A stretch of DNA of 64,000 nucleotides, taken from Angiostrongylus vasorum (taxonomy: Eukaryota; Nematoda; Chromadorea; Rhabditida; Metastrongylidae). Of the stretch, positions 1-14,063 are shown piece after piece (position 1 is the first letter of the stretch; the number at the start of each line of letters is the position of its first letter). Where the stretch lies: NCBI GenBank assembly GCA_018806985.1, contig JADANN010000108.1:992001-1056000 (forward strand), read 5' to 3'. The position numbers and the translations under genes are program-made. The notes beneath the pieces are model-generated. The model searched no databases. It saw only the letters and a list, made by a program, of their open reading frames with translations, and was not told where the DNA came from.

Positions 1-1034
1 CGTTTACACCACAGAAAGTGCATAAAATAAGCGTTGCACTGACATTTGGTAGTACGCCTTGAAAAAAAAGGTGTCATTAGAAGATCTACAAGAAAAATAA
101 AATTGCAAGTCGTCCATTAATTTCCGTACCACCCTAATACATGCATGCTCGCTGGTTCGACCCGCACAGGGCGGCTACATCTGACAGCCCACCAGAATGA
201 CAAATCTGTACTCGAATCATCCAGAAAAAGCTCCCCCCAATGACTAAAGGGCGGCAACTGCTTTGATTGAAAAAAAACGGGATTACGGTATGAGAGATTT
301 CCCACTATTCCAGAGAGAATCAACTGGTCGAACATTCAAAGACATTCGTTAGGAATACAAAATCCTAAAGGAGCGATCAAATCTGTGTGCAAATGTATGC
401 AAAGAACTGCTTGGATCGGCACATTACGTGGGATTATAGAAGTAAAATAATGGATCAGATTAGCCGTCTATTAACCAACTGACGTGACATATCTAATTAA
501 ACTCTCAAATGTCACTTTAAAGTGATGTTAATGGCGTACTAACCTTTTAGCAAAACTTTTCGAATATATTTAAATATCTGAATGGCTCATTTCCATGAAA
601 TCACTAATCTTTTATATTTCACAGCATCCCTACAAAAATCCAGACACTTTTTTTTCCTGAAGAACTATATCAGGTATCAGAAACTCTTCACAGAAGTCCA
701 GTTTGCCATCTGAAGTTGGGGAAACGTTTTGACCCGTATCTAAACACTCAGTTAGTCTGTTACGAAAAAAGCCATCATAGCTCATAGCATTAACATTTGC
801 AGAAGCTCATCGCTATAAGCGGATATCAACAGAAGAAGTGGAGAAAAGGATAGAAAGAAGGAAAAGGAAGATAGACGATAATATGAAAGATACGTGAGTT
901 GCTGACACCATCATCTAAGTGCTTCGAAAAAAGATTTATTAAAAAATTTGATGACATTTAAGACGGAGAAATACCACGTAGTAATAAAAAACACATAATA
1001 GAGCTTTAATTTTTTTATTTTATGTCTAATTTTT
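1..1034. other. No feature recognised
   Basis: AT-rich, many stops on both strands, short frames only. Possibly the 3' flank of the ankyrin gene's neighbourhood. Confidence 0.5.
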
Positions 1035-1475
1035 CTTCATGGCAGGGTACTATGTGAAGTACAACTACAATAGTACTGAGATATGAGCAAAACTCGGAAC
1101 ATTAATTGAGCATCGAGCCTGCGATTACCTTTGCCGAGGGCTCACATGCTATTCACCAGACCAACCGAGATCCTTCCTTTGCCTTTCTCTCAGCCATGTT
1201 TCTACTCTATGCGTGCTTTTTAAACTTATACAATGGGATTTCGACAGCAGCCCCCGCTTAACTGAGTTCTGTGCCGATTTGTGTTTCCGAGATCACTCCT
1301 GTTGACGGGTAAGTGCTTATAGCAATGACAGAGTAAAAAACATGGCTGAGAAAGAAGCAAAACAAAGCTCTCTTTTTCGTGTGCTGTATAGTATGTGAGC
1401 TCCAAGTGAGGGTGATAACGAATTCGAATCCCACCTGAGGTTCAGTGTTTTGCTCATATTTCAGCATTCTTATAG
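1035..1475. repeat. R3 repeat with inverted ends, full length
   Basis: Left end ...TGAGATATGAGCAAAACTC and right end ...TTTTGCTCATATTTCAGCA are inverted copies. The interior has a B-box-like AATTCGAATCCCACC and a left-hand GCGATTACCTTTGCCGAGG. R3 is another short non-coding family, possibly tRNA-related. Confidence 0.6.
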
Positions 1476-1507
1476 TTGCACTTTAGATTTAAGTACTACT
1501 TGTACTT

Positions 1508-1737
1508 ACTTGATACTTGAACGACCCGTCATCACTAGTTGTGCGGGCCCCCAGCACAATCACCATTTCTCGGAGATTTGCTGGCTAAGCGATTGTGGTT
1601 CCCTGGAATTCCGAGGACAGCCTGGCCAAAGTCTGCCCCAGGTCGTCACCGCGACAGGCAGTCGCAGCCCCTTGTGATCAGAGGGAGATTTACCACCATG
1701 CGACTTTGATACCAAGACGGTGGTGGACCTTGGTTCA
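1508..1737 (-). repeat. R2 interspersed repeat, partial
   Basis: R2 is a family of about 400 bp with a tandem TACTTGA tail. This copy has one and a half tail units, then CGACCCGTCATCACTAG and CTGCCCCAGGTCGTCACC, and stops halfway. The strand assumes the heptamer run is the 3' tail. Confidence 0.65.
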
Positions 1738-1739
1738 TT

Positions 1740-3570
1740 CCCTGAACATATACTAAAACTGGAACAATATAGAGGAGATTAGCATGGCCTCTGCGCAAGG
1801 ATGACACGCAAAGTACTACATTGTAGACCAATAATAACAGAAACGACATAAAAATTACAATGCTGTTCTAAAAGGTATTAATCCACTATAGACTGATCAT
1901 CAGGCACTCATCAGCGCAGAAAGACGAGGAAGAATAAGACGGAGAAGTATTTTTGAAAACCGACTTTCGTTTAACTCGGCATGACTAAAAAACTATTTCT
2001 TGTCAATTTGTAAGCCTTTGGAAAAGCTGCCACTGAATAATTGTTTTGAATCACGATTCAGGGGTGTGGCTTTCGCCAGAGATGTGATGATTCGCGTCGA
2101 GTGTCCACATAGAAATTGTTCTTTTTCGCCGTAAGGGTTTGCCTAATCCTCGTAACGAGTCCCAATCCTGGTGCAATGGACCAAGCCACGAGCGCGTGCA
2201 ACCTTACGAATGCAAAAAAAATATCTGCGTAGAACTATTCTCTTTCATTCGAGAAGCTAAGAACTAAGGAACGTATTAAGGCCAGCAAGAACATGATGAT
2301 TACAGCAGAATCTTCTCAAATTCAAGTCAACACTAACCACGGCGAAATAGCCACTCGACCGTAAGGCACATGCATTGTACTGACTATTAACAAACCAACA
2401 ATGCCCGATTTGTATTTTACATTTATTTTCCATACCCAAAATCACATTGTGCGGATTCCAGGACTTCTTTTACTCGATGCGTTCCAGTGCATCCCTCATC
2501 ACGAAGCCACGAACGTATGCGGGTTTGCTTGTGGGTCCCCCCTACTGTTCGAGAATTTCGGCTTTTTAAATGAATGTCGTTGCGTGCTGGTCGAGCCGTG
2601 CTCAGCCGTGCTTGGCGCTCCCGCATCTTTACCACAACCTGTTGCCAATATTTGTGGATAAGAAAGAGCGGGTTCATTCCAAACAGCTGTGGTACTCGAT
2701 TTCCCATGCTCGGAGGAGCGGCGAAGCTGGTTGGCCGTGTTGAGTTGAACTATTTATCGTTAACCAATTGTCCACTTAAAATGGTAGAAGTTGCTTCCAA
2801 GTTTTCTTTCGCTTAGTAATGTAACAGGAATTTTCATTCACTCCCATGCCTTTTAGAGATAGGAGGATGAAGCCATTTGTTATCCTCGCTTCTGTTTAAT
2901 TGATTTTTTCCCGGAAAAACTAAATGAACTAGTTAGCTACTGGGAAATGCAAAAACCGGTAGACCTCACTACTATTTTTAAAAAGCTATCTAAATTCAAA
3001 GGGAAAAGTTTATTGCCTTCATGCGTTGAGTCCTTAATGACCTCATTTGCTTCAAGGTACGAACAATTACTGAGGATTACAAAGAAAGAATCGTGCTGTG
3101 GTTTAACATGTTTTAATTATAACGTTTTACATAGCACCCGTTAGCGGTTTTTCAATAATGGTTCGATAAATTTGCAAAAAAAAAGCTTTCCTGCGCGGCA
3201 ACAGTAGTAGAATGAAATTCCTGAAATGTCCCTTTAGTTTTAGCCCTGCTTAAAATTCGAACTTTCAGTAATCGCGCTGCCGGAGCAAATACCAGCGATA
3301 TGACAAATATTAAACTGCTCTAAAGAAAAATAAGGTTCACCTCAATAGCTACATCTGGTGCCCCCCAATTTTTTTAGGATACTTTAAGCCATCGTACAAA
3401 CTTTACATTTTGTTGTCACCTTCGAAATATAGGCCATGACGAAAGGAAATGTGAAAATGTGCCTAATGGCCTGTAAAAAATTACAGTTCTACATTGGTAG
3501 AAGAAGTTCAGTTGTACCTCGCAGGCACGGATCCGTAGATTCTAACGTTTTAAGTTGAATATATGCTGAA
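1740..3570. other. No feature recognised
   Basis: At 2401-2707 both strands carry 86-94 codon frames (plus: CIPHHEATNVCGFACGS; minus: RTVGGTHKQTRIRSWLRDE). Neither has clear splice borders or a known motif. Confidence 0.4.
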
Positions 3571-3572
3571 AT

Positions 3573-3850
3573 AAAAAAGGATAAAGCTCTCGGCGTTGGT
3601 CAATCCCCTGACCATGCATTCGACTTCATTTAGGGTCGTTTGGAGGTGAATGAATGCATGTCTGGCCTTTATAATGACTCGCGGTGGCACACCGATGTAT
3701 CGAGCCAGTGCTGCTATCCTTTCAGACAAGTCTGGTACCAATTTGCGGAGCCCAGAGGGATGGAGGGCTTGGCGAGCCATAGGCGCGAGGATCGGTTCCA
3801 TGTGTGTGTTGCAAGGCCTCTCTGACCACTGCGCCACACGCGCTCCTATC
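3573..3850 (-). mobile_element. SINE-A (tRNA-derived), near full length
   Basis: Read on the minus strand, it starts with a tRNA-like head (A-box-like TGGCGCAGTGGT, then a B-box-like CGATCC stretch). The body contains GGTACCAGACTTGTC and CGAGTCATTATAAAG, and the tail is AGCTTTATCCTTTTT. The same layout recurs throughout the window. Confidence 0.75.
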
Positions 3851-4378
3851 TTATGCCGCGATGTGCTGGCTAAAATTGACGGCTCCCACTAGTTTCGCGC
3901 CAAATGCATTGTGCCTATTCAATCTCCCGGCCTTATGTGTTAAAGTTGCCGCTAAAAAACGTCCGTTGTTTCTCACTGAACAGCAAACTTTTCAGCTACT
4001 GTAGAACTCATATGAAGACATCAAGTAAAGAGATGGAAATGAATCATACTGAATTTATAATCCAATGCCGAGGTTAATAGAAAGTCGGTCTTGGGAAATG
4101 AATCATACTTTTTAACATCGATAACTACCATTTGTTTGACACTCAGTGACGTCATCTCCTTTCAAATAGAAAGAAAACACTAAAATTAAAACAAGGAAGA
4201 AAAAATACAGAAAAGAATAAAAAAACGAACATGAGAATAGTCCATTTAATCTTTCGGAAGTTTAATTCTTTTTTCGTTGAACCCTTCGTGTTAGTGGAGC
4301 TCTGTGATGAGGTAGGAAATGGTGCACCATGGTAACATCCAGATAGGCAAACTGATAACATATTAGCGCAACGTAAAA

Positions 4379-7300
4379 CTAAACGGTGACATAAGAAATA
4401 GATGGCTTCTCTAGAACTCGTCTGGGGCCCGCAGATGCTGTAGGATACTTGGGAGCTCTTTGGCGATTCTGTAGTTCGCAGAACGTCCGTGTTCTTAGCA
4501 GAATTATTCTAGGAATCCTTAAGAGTCTGTATAATGTCATCTGTCTTTCAATCCTTTTCTTATCCGTCTTCTCAAAATTACATTTTTCTTGCGAAATTCT
4601 GAAGTCCGTAAATGAGCTTTTTACTTTGACCCCCTCCATTTTTTACACAATAACGACAATAAGCAAGAGAAAATAAAGCTCTCGACGTTGATCAATCCTT
4701 AAGTTATGTAGAATGCTTCCTCTTTCATCAGGCATCGTAGAAGTGATTGAATGCATATCTGGCATAAAATCACTTCGGAAAACTATCGATATGTCATCTC
4801 AATATCTGTTATCGTCCCGTAACAAATCTTTTACTTCGAATGGATAGATGGCTTGGTTAGCCCTAGTCGAGGGATCGAACCAGCGACCACGTGTGTGTTT
4901 AAGAGCCAGAAATATTTCTTACACTTCATTTTCCTTTACCACTGTGGTTTTAATATTACTTTTCAAAAAGAAACCAGACGTGTAAACTCGAATTCAAATA
5001 TTGTTCAATAAACTCTAAGAGCTCGATAAAAATAACGGTAACCATACCTGGATCGTACAACTCGTCGTCGGTGGACAGCGAGAGAATCGCAGGGCTCGAG
5101 CCACTCGACGCTGTGTGACGCAGCCGATCTGGCGAGCGACGAAATGCTTCAGCAGAAAACTCGTCCTGAATTGAGACAGTGGGTATAGGTATGCCATTTT
5201 AGCTCTATCTATACCTATAACAGATAACACTCCAGTAGAGTATCTACCAACGACCTGCACAGAAGTGTGCTTATAAAGATGTTAGCAAGAATTTTTCTCT
5301 AAGCAGCACCTAATCACATTTGTCTTCAGAAAATGGATAAGAAGTGGCAATGGTTAAGCGAAGAATGCATGAAGAGCGCCATGAATCTTGGCACAGTCAT
5401 TCTTTCGTGTACAAGGATGTTTCATAACTATTTTCTGTGGAATTCAACAGATCCGCTCGATCCTCCACCACAGGTGATTTACCAGAAGGGTAATAAGAAA
5501 AGCTGCATTCTACATTTATAATCGAAAAATAACTGGTTCTGCAGGAGTTTGCTCCCCATAATGTAAGGAATGTTGATGACGAGAAGTGTACAGAGATGTC
5601 TCTGTTATTAAGAGTATCATCCGGAAGGATACTAAATGCAAAGATATCTCTACAGCATCAATACAAGTGCAGAAATACACGGGTGTCGGTCGTCCCACTG
5701 TGAAAACAGAAATTAAACGTTGTCATGAATAAGTTGAGGAGAGTTCTCGTCTTAAATACTCCTTTAGTGCATAATCTTTAACAATAAATCAATTTACGCA
5801 AACTGATGACGACAATCAGACCTCACAGACCTTAATCGAAAGAGCTTCAGTCTCTACTAGAACGAACCTGAGAGAAATCACTCCGAAAATCCCAGATGGT
5901 GAGGTATTCTGGCATTTGAATGAATCTAATCCTTACTGAACTGCTGCTTTCCAAAAGCCGTTAAAATGTAAGTTATCGGCAAATCGCGAAATACGCCGTC
6001 CTCTGTTACTTCACAACAATTCAGATGGCCTGTCATCACATGTCACAGTCCCTTCACTTCTTTTTTTGATTTCTCGTCGTGCAACCGTCGTTTACCTAGG
6101 CGGTCTCTTTTACGTTTAAGTTCTGCTTAGACTTGCGAATCCGCACCCCCTTACTCCTATATGATGTGCTCAATCTCGGTCGAGTGCAGTTTTCGCTGAA
6201 AATTTCTTCCCTCGAAATAATTGCGGGAGAGCACTGGCAGATCTTTACTCAGGAAACCGTCCCTCAAAATTCTTAGATCGGTGAGTTGTAACTAGTATTC
6301 GTCCACGTGGCAGACAGTCCTTTGGCATCAACGACTTCCACGATAAGCTGAGCGACCTATCGAGAAGGATGCAACAAACCGAATATTTCACTCTACAACA
6401 GCAATGCGTAAATGCTTTCCTGACTTTGGTCCACTCCATTCCTCACCTTTAACTTCCCATTTTGTTTCTTTTTTCGACCTCACCTTTATTTCACTCAAAT
6501 ATGACCCACCACCAAAATCTCTAACATTATCAGGAAAGCTGTTAAACGTACAAATTAATTCTGCTATTTCCACTAATAAAATGCCGGATAAAGTAAGTGT
6601 ATTTGAGAATCAGCAAAAATTTTCATCATTTAAAACAGTGGCTTGAAAATTAATGGTTTGGATGTTCATTTTCTGTGTAAACTTCTGCTCACCAGGTCGG
6701 GGATTAGTGGATCTGCTCCTAAATCGATAAGCGTGTCGTAGATGGCGTTCGGTTGAGCGGCAGCGTAGTGACACGCAGTCCGACCGACCTGAACATCGGC
6801 GGAAAATTTTCTCTTCAGAAACAGCACTCATGTTTCAGATTTCGAGAAACCGATAAGATTAGCACAGCTGCGACGGTTACTTCCTACAAACGTCTCTTCA
6901 CAACCTTACAAGTTTTACAAGTGCTCAATTCGTTAAATACTTTATTCATGGAGAAATCATCGATGGTTGCTGAAAACCCATACCATCGTGAATTTGTTGG
7001 AGAAAACTCGGACAAAATGGGAATTCAGAACACTCACCGCTGTGATGTATTGTTATCTCAATGGTATGCAGTTTTTTTTCCGAAAAGAAATTTAGAGTAC
7101 AAAAAAATTTGGAGCGAGAAAATTATGATGTGCTCCCATTACGAGACAGCTTCCTGCGGAGGATTGGATGGTCAAACCACACCCACCGATGGGGCACCGC
7201 CCACAAGGAGCGATTTGGCTTCAAGCACGGAACTACTACTCCGACATTTTAGACGAACATGGGGGTTATTAATCACAGAATGTCGGCCGGACTTAATATA

Positions 7301-10300
7301 TGCATGTCAGTTCATCCATAAGAAAATTCAAACACGTAATTTCAAATAAATTAAACTTCTTCTTAACACAAAACGTCCGACGCCTAAATTTTCGTGGCTG
7401 GCCCACGATGTCTAATTTCATGTCGGCTGCGCAAAGGATAAAACTTGGCTGTTCAGCAATAAACAATAAATTTCTGCTAACTGGAGAACCTGAGAGATTG
7501 AAACATCATTTCGGGTTATAAAATGTTTGCGTTATCGCTCTAGGGAACTTTGTTTTGTTGCTACTTCTATAACGCACTAGCTCACCACTAAACAACATGG
7601 ATATCAGCAATTAGAGATGTTTATCACATGTTAAAGGGTGGAAGGCTCTCGGCGTTTGATCAATCCCTGAGAGATGCGCCATGCATTCCACTTCATTAAG
7701 CGTCGCTAGAGGAGATTGAATGCATATTTGACCTTTACAATGACTCGAAGGTGGCCTACCGATATATCGAGCCAGTGCTGCTATGCTCCCAGAAAAGTCT
7801 GGTACCAAATTGCCATGGAGGGCTTGGTGGTCACAGGGTACGAGGATCGATCTCATGTGGATGTTACAGGGCGACTCCTACCAGTGCGCCACACGTGCTC
7901 CAGTGTTACTTGATACTTGATACTTGATACTTGAACGACCCGTCCTCACTAGTTGTGCGGGCCCCCCAGCATAATCATCATTTCTCGGAGATTTGCTGGT
8001 TAAGCAATGTGGTTCCCTGGAATCCCGAGGACAGTCTGGCTAAAGTCTGCCCCAGGTCTTCACCACGACAGGGAGTCGTAGCCCTTGTGGATCAGAGGGA
8101 GATTTGCCACCATGCGACTTTGATACCAGGACAGTAATGGGTCCTGGTATTGGTTTACTCTTAGCTAGGCTTCATAATGGAAACGCTAGACTCCCTCTCA
8201 TCTTGGGAGACCATACTGGTGGGACGCATATCCTCTCTGTACATCGCAGTCTGACACCCAGGATCACCTCTCAGCCACGATGAGGTGGTAAACCGTTGGG
8301 AGGCCCCCCAGTGTTACTATCCAAAAAATAGAAGTAGCTTATCGTTCTGAATCATAAGCACTATTGAAGAATACGTTTTTATATCCTGGAACTATATGAT
8401 TAGGTGAAAGATTGGACATCAATCGACTCCTTATTGAAAACGTCAATGAAGAGAATCAGGATGTGAAGAACTACATGGGATCTTTTGTGCCTCCGTTCAA
8501 AAGCCCGAAGGAAGTAAAATCAGGATGAATACAGTGACGATGTCGATGATTACCGATTATGAAGTTGACGGTGAGTGCCTTAGCAAAATAATGCTTCCGG
8601 AATTATTGGATCTTTTACGGCTCTTAATCTGGAAAGCTCTTTATTTAGTCTATGACACTTATTGTGAATGAGCCACGGATCTCCCTCATATGAGGGATCT
8701 CGAGCCGCTTAGTCACGAGGCTACGTGGCGCGTCCCCAGGTGGGGCGGATAGGGGGGTTAATCGCGGACCAAAAGCGACCTTTGCTTCCCTGAGACGCAG
8801 GTGGATCCAGGGGATGGACTCCCTGTTTCTGCTGCGCTGATTTGGCACGTACTTTATGCACTTACGGGGCGTATTCATGCACGTGTGTGTGGGTGCGTTC
8901 TCGCTTATGCGGATTGTATTCTGCGAGTCAATTCGGCAAAAAGCCTGCAATCAAGTGACAGGGAAATATATGGGAGGCGGTTAGGAGTAGCCTCCAACAA
9001 ATAAGCTCCATGTCCACTCTGGTAGATTCTGGCAAACTACCCGTGACTATACCCAGCCCCCCATGTTCAGAGCTCAGCAAGCTATACGTGGGTATCAAAA
9101 CGCTAAACACAGTAAAAGAAACGGGCCTCATTCCCTTGACCCCGAAAGAGCCCCCCAATTCAGCAGCGCTGGGTAGGAAGAGTACGGACAGGCTGGTAAA
9201 ATCTCAGGGCCAATGGAAGCTGCCTGGATTTTAAAGAACTATGGTGAAGATCTGTACCTACAATGCACGCACACTTGCATCCGAGTCCTCGATAGAAGAC
9301 TTGCTCATGCAAGCAAGAAGGATAAAGTACGACGTCATCGGCATGGCCGAGACGAGAAGACGCCAGCCTTTCAACGCCGTGAACATGCGACAATAGAGGA
9401 CTTAACGGCGTCGGCGTTCTCGTCAACACGAGTTTGTCCATGAACATCGATTCATTCGAACAACTTACAACACGAATCGGACGTTTACGATTAAAAAGAT
9501 GTGGATCAACACCGGCTTGGAAAATCTTCGTCGTTTACGCGCTGACATCAAACTATGACGAAGAAGAAGTCGAAGCATTCTATATGGACATGTAGAAGTT
9601 CTACAGAAAAGACCACACACTCATTAAGGTCATCATTGGAGATTTCAAGGCTAAGGCTAGACCAAGAAGAACGTCTGAAGAACGTCACATTGGGACCCAC
9701 AGATCAGAATGGAACGAACAGGTTGAGCGGCTGTCTGAGTTTATCATGGCGACCAAGACAATCCATGGTAACTCACAATTCCAGAACCCCCCACCCTCTG
9801 CGCTGGACGTGGGAGTCTCCCAGTGGAGAGTACCATAACGAAATAGACCACATCATAGTAAAAAGAAGGTTTTGCCTAACCGATGTCGCTGTTGTCCCAA
9901 AATTCTACATGGGATCAGACCACCACCGTCTCCTTCGTACAAGATTCTATTTCTCGCGCAAAGGAGAAAAAAGATGCTAAATTCAAAAAACCGAAGTCCC
10001 AGCACTACCGTAAACTGGGGCTTATTCAATTCATTAGTCGGCTGCTTGGAAGATGCCGTTGTCGATAACATCGACGAAGAATACGATCGGCTCATTCAAC
10101 ATCTTCACGTAAGCGCTATGAAAGCTGAGAGTCCGAAAGTCACCAAGAAACGTTTGTCTCTAGAAACACTCGAGCTAATACGCCAGCGTGGAATCGCACG
10201 AGCTGCAGGCAACCGCGAACTAACGTCCGACCTTGCAAAGCAATGCAGACAGGCGATAAAAGGAGATCTTAAAGAGAGAAGAGCAGCAGTAATGGTCGAA

Positions 10301-13300
10301 GCTGTAGAGGCTGGGAAAAGCATTCGCAATGCCCACCGAAGCTTCGCCAATTACAAGACCAAAATGATTGCACTCCGGCGTCCAGACGGAACAGTTACAG
10401 CGTCCAGAAAGGCAATGGAGAAAATTGTTCACGAGTATTACTCGGATCTCTTCGATAGCCACGTCTACCTTCCGTCATATGAAATAACGCAGGGTGGATA
10501 TGTTGCACCACCGGTTCTCCCTTCCGAAATCCCACATGTTATTTCGTCGGTGAAAAAATCGAACAGCACCAGGTCCGGACAGAATACGATCAGAACACCT
10601 GAAGAACCTTCCGCTAGTCCTCGTAAACACTAGGGTCCCTACTCAATGAAACACCAGCAAGACCGTGTTATTGTTCAAGAAGGGTGACTTACACAATATC
10701 GGCAACTATCGCCCCCATCTGCCTGCTGTCTGTCGTCTACAAACTTTTCACTCGAGTCATCGTAAACAGGACTGACAGAACACTGGACGAAGGATAGCCA
10801 TGTGAGCAAACAGGGTCTCGAAAAGGATTTAGTGCGGTGGACCACATCCACGCGATAACAAGACTAATTGAAGTATCGCGAGAGTACAAAAGACCGCTCT
10901 GTCTCACCTTCATAGATTTACAGAAAGTCTTTGATTCAGTTCAGATAGAAGAGTCATGGAAGCCGTTGACAGTCAAAGAGTCCCTACTCAGTACATAAAG
11001 ATTCTTCGTGAGCTGTACAAGAATTTCACGACCAATATATCACCATTCTACAACGATATTAACGTTGACGTCAAAAGAGGAGTTGTGCAGGGCGATACTA
11101 TCTCGCCAAAATTATTTACCGCCACCCGTCCAGAACGTCACGCGAACATTGGAATGGGATAATACGGGAGTGAAAATCGATGGTCGGCAGTTACATAATC
11201 CTCGCTTTGCTGATGACATCGTGCTTTTAACACCAAAGATTAACCAAGTGGAACGTATGCTTACCGACTTTGATAAAGCCTGCGGAAGGATTGGTCTTCA
11301 ACTAAATCTCACAAAAACGATGTTCATGAGGAACGGATTGGTTTCGTATGCCCCATTCACGCTCAACGGAACAAATATCACCGAATGTTCCAGTAATGTC
11401 TATCTAGGGTCGGGAAATCAATATGATGAACGACTTAACTCCAGAGGTGAGCAGAAGGAAACGAGCGGCTTAGGGAGCTTTCAAGAGCATCGAGGTTGTA
11501 GTGAAGAGAACGAAGAACACCCGACTCCGTGCCCACCTTTTCGATTCAACTGTACTTCCTGCCCTAACGTATGCGTCAGAAACCTGGTCGATGCGTAAGC
11601 AGGATGAAAGTTCAGCGTTATCGAACACGCAGTCGAAAGGGCGATGCTAGGAGTATGCCGTTCCACACAAGTAAGGAAAAGGATCCGAAGCTCCGATCTG
11701 CGTCGACGGCCAAAAAATCAAAGATGCCTTTCTGTACGCCAAACAATCGAAGATAAGGTGGACCGGACACGAATGCGTATGAATGACAACCGATGGACAA
11801 AAGCCGTTGTGACTGGATTCCCTCGGGATGTCAAACGTACTGCAGGAAGATTACCGACTCGATGGTCAGAGTTCTTCACAAAGAGCCTTGAAGAAAGACA
11901 TGATGCTCGACGAGTCCCTAGAGCGAGCAGAACCCATTGGGCTGCTCTTGCACGCGACTGGGAAAAATAGAGGACTTACTGGCGCCCGCTCGAGTCACTC
12001 GACGATCAACGGGACTATAGGTGATACAGGTGATTGTGAATGAGACAGGCAGATGCGGACTGCAGACGAATGTTTTGAAAACCGCCATGTATTGAGGAGA
12101 TTAGAGAAATTATCCGTTTCCGTCTTAAGATGAAATCATTAAAATGAAAGAATTAAAGGATTATTGAAGTTCCACACCACCCGTTATCATCCTATTGCAG
12201 CCTATTTTATGACGAGGGATAGATTTGGAAGTCTATTGGCACTTCCCGTCTTGCTGACGCTACAATGTTCAGTCGATAAGACATGTTATAAAAGGTTAAT
12301 TGAGTCCTTAATAGAGCTTACGAATAGGAACTACAGCAAAATAGGCACGCCTAGGAAGTACACATAGATCGAAATTCTCGCACCCATTAGAGCTAGAGTC
12401 GCGCTCCGCCTGTGTTTCGAGATAGGGATTGCGTTATAGCTCTATTAAGGGACATGCTATCAAAACCGAACCACGCTGAAGAATTCTCCTCAATGATTAC
12501 CTTGTAATAACGAAAATTATCCTTAAACCTTAAAGTTCAGTTGCATGTGGTTAATGATATTTCTGCGTCTTTTCACCCGCAACAGTTTCCGAGATGCATG
12601 CCTTAGCAGCAATACTCTGTCATCGCAACTCATTCAGAAAGTGTCTTTGTAAATTATTAGGTGTAAAAAACAGATTTTCATGAGGCATTTTTGACAAGAT
12701 ATCTGTGCTGGACGAGCTAAGTAAAGAGCACGAAAAGTGCGATGGTAAATCTCTTTATAGTGAAATTGACCGCTGGAAAGGATCTGTACATGAAAGAATG
12801 CCGTCCGCCCACTCCACTTCCTATCTGTGCCTGCATAGCGCCACAATGCAGCCGTAGGAGTTTGTTCACAAAAAATACGGAAAATGTTGTTGGTGAGGAG
12901 GGGTCCTACGACATGCCCACACAAGCACGCAGAGTGTGCACTTATCAGTGTACTTCCATTCGGTGTATCTTTTAAAATATTGCGAACTCTCATCTCCATT
13001 GTCCCCAGATATAGATGAAAGTAGAAATCCCGATTATACTCAGCATACAACCACAAGGATGATGAGATATGAGCAAAAAATCAGAAACTAGCTGGGATAC
13101 GAACGTGCGATTACCCTTGGCAGGAGCTCATGTGCTGTCCAACGCAGCGGTCGACGCCTTTCTGTCACCCACTTTCTCACTCTATCGGCAATCACCCATC
13201 AGCGAAAGTGACTTGGGTACCACAAATCGGCGCTGAACCCAATTAAACCGAAGCGGAAGTCGGGATCACAATCGAAATTGCAGTTGAAATCGAAACTGTG

Positions 13301-14022
13301 GTTGTATTTCGCACAGCATCATGCGATGAAAAAAAGAGTTGGCGATAGATGAAAGTCACAACTTAAAATTTCTCGTGTCGTACAATGGTTATAAACGTCC
13401 GATAAACACACAGAAAATATGTATAAGAACATGGAGAATATAAGGAACACAACTCTGCAAAGGAAATTGGCGAAAAGTTGGTTGGAAAATTTTAAATGTT
13501 ATGTGACACAGGTCTCTTTCTGGCGTTCAGTGGCCGACATGAGTCATTTATGACATTGCGTGTGTAGCAGCCGCAAGAAAATGTGCCTTGGAAGTTACTT
13601 GATACTTGATACTCGATACTTGAATGGCCCGTCCTCACTGGTTGTGCGGACCCCAACATAGTCTCCATTTTTCGGAGATTTGCTGGTTAAGCCATTGTGG
13701 TTCCCTGGAATCCCTGAGGTCAGTTTAGCCAAAGTCTGCCAAAGGTCGTGACCACCACCACACGCAGCCGCCGCCCTTGTGGATCAGAGCAAGATTTGCC
13801 ATCATTCGACCAGTTTGATACAAGGACGGTGGTAGGTCTTAGTATTGTTTTACTCTTAGCTGGGCTTTCTGATCGAAACGCCGAATTTCTTCCCAGCTGG
13901 GGAGACCCTGCTGGGGGAGATGAATCCCTCCACTGTAAGTCGCACCCCGGTGCTCAGGAGTACCTCCTAGCCACGATAACGCAGTGAAATGTTGGTAGAA
14001 TATGAATATATATATATATATA

Positions 14023-14063
<41 letters not shown>

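Noticed and set aside
3573..3850. SINE heads as functional tRNA genes
   Set aside because: The A and B boxes are present, but no cloverleaf with a closed acceptor stem can be drawn and the sequence continues into a SINE body.
5333..5482. Plus-strand exon candidate with TTGTCTTCAG acceptor and GTGATT donor ([16 protein letters not shown])
   Set aside because: Borders are good, but the minus strand (the ankyrin-gene strand) is also open here ([18 protein letters not shown]), and no partner exon was found on either strand. Left undecided rather than called.
6753..7349. 198-codon plus-strand frame
   Set aside because: It overlaps antisense the well-supported ankyrin exon 6693-6788, has no recognised domain and no splice context; it is probably a chance frame.
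9872..10633. 253-codon frame as an independent gene
   Set aside because: It is the endonuclease-to-reverse-transcriptase linker part of RTE copy A, not a separate gene.
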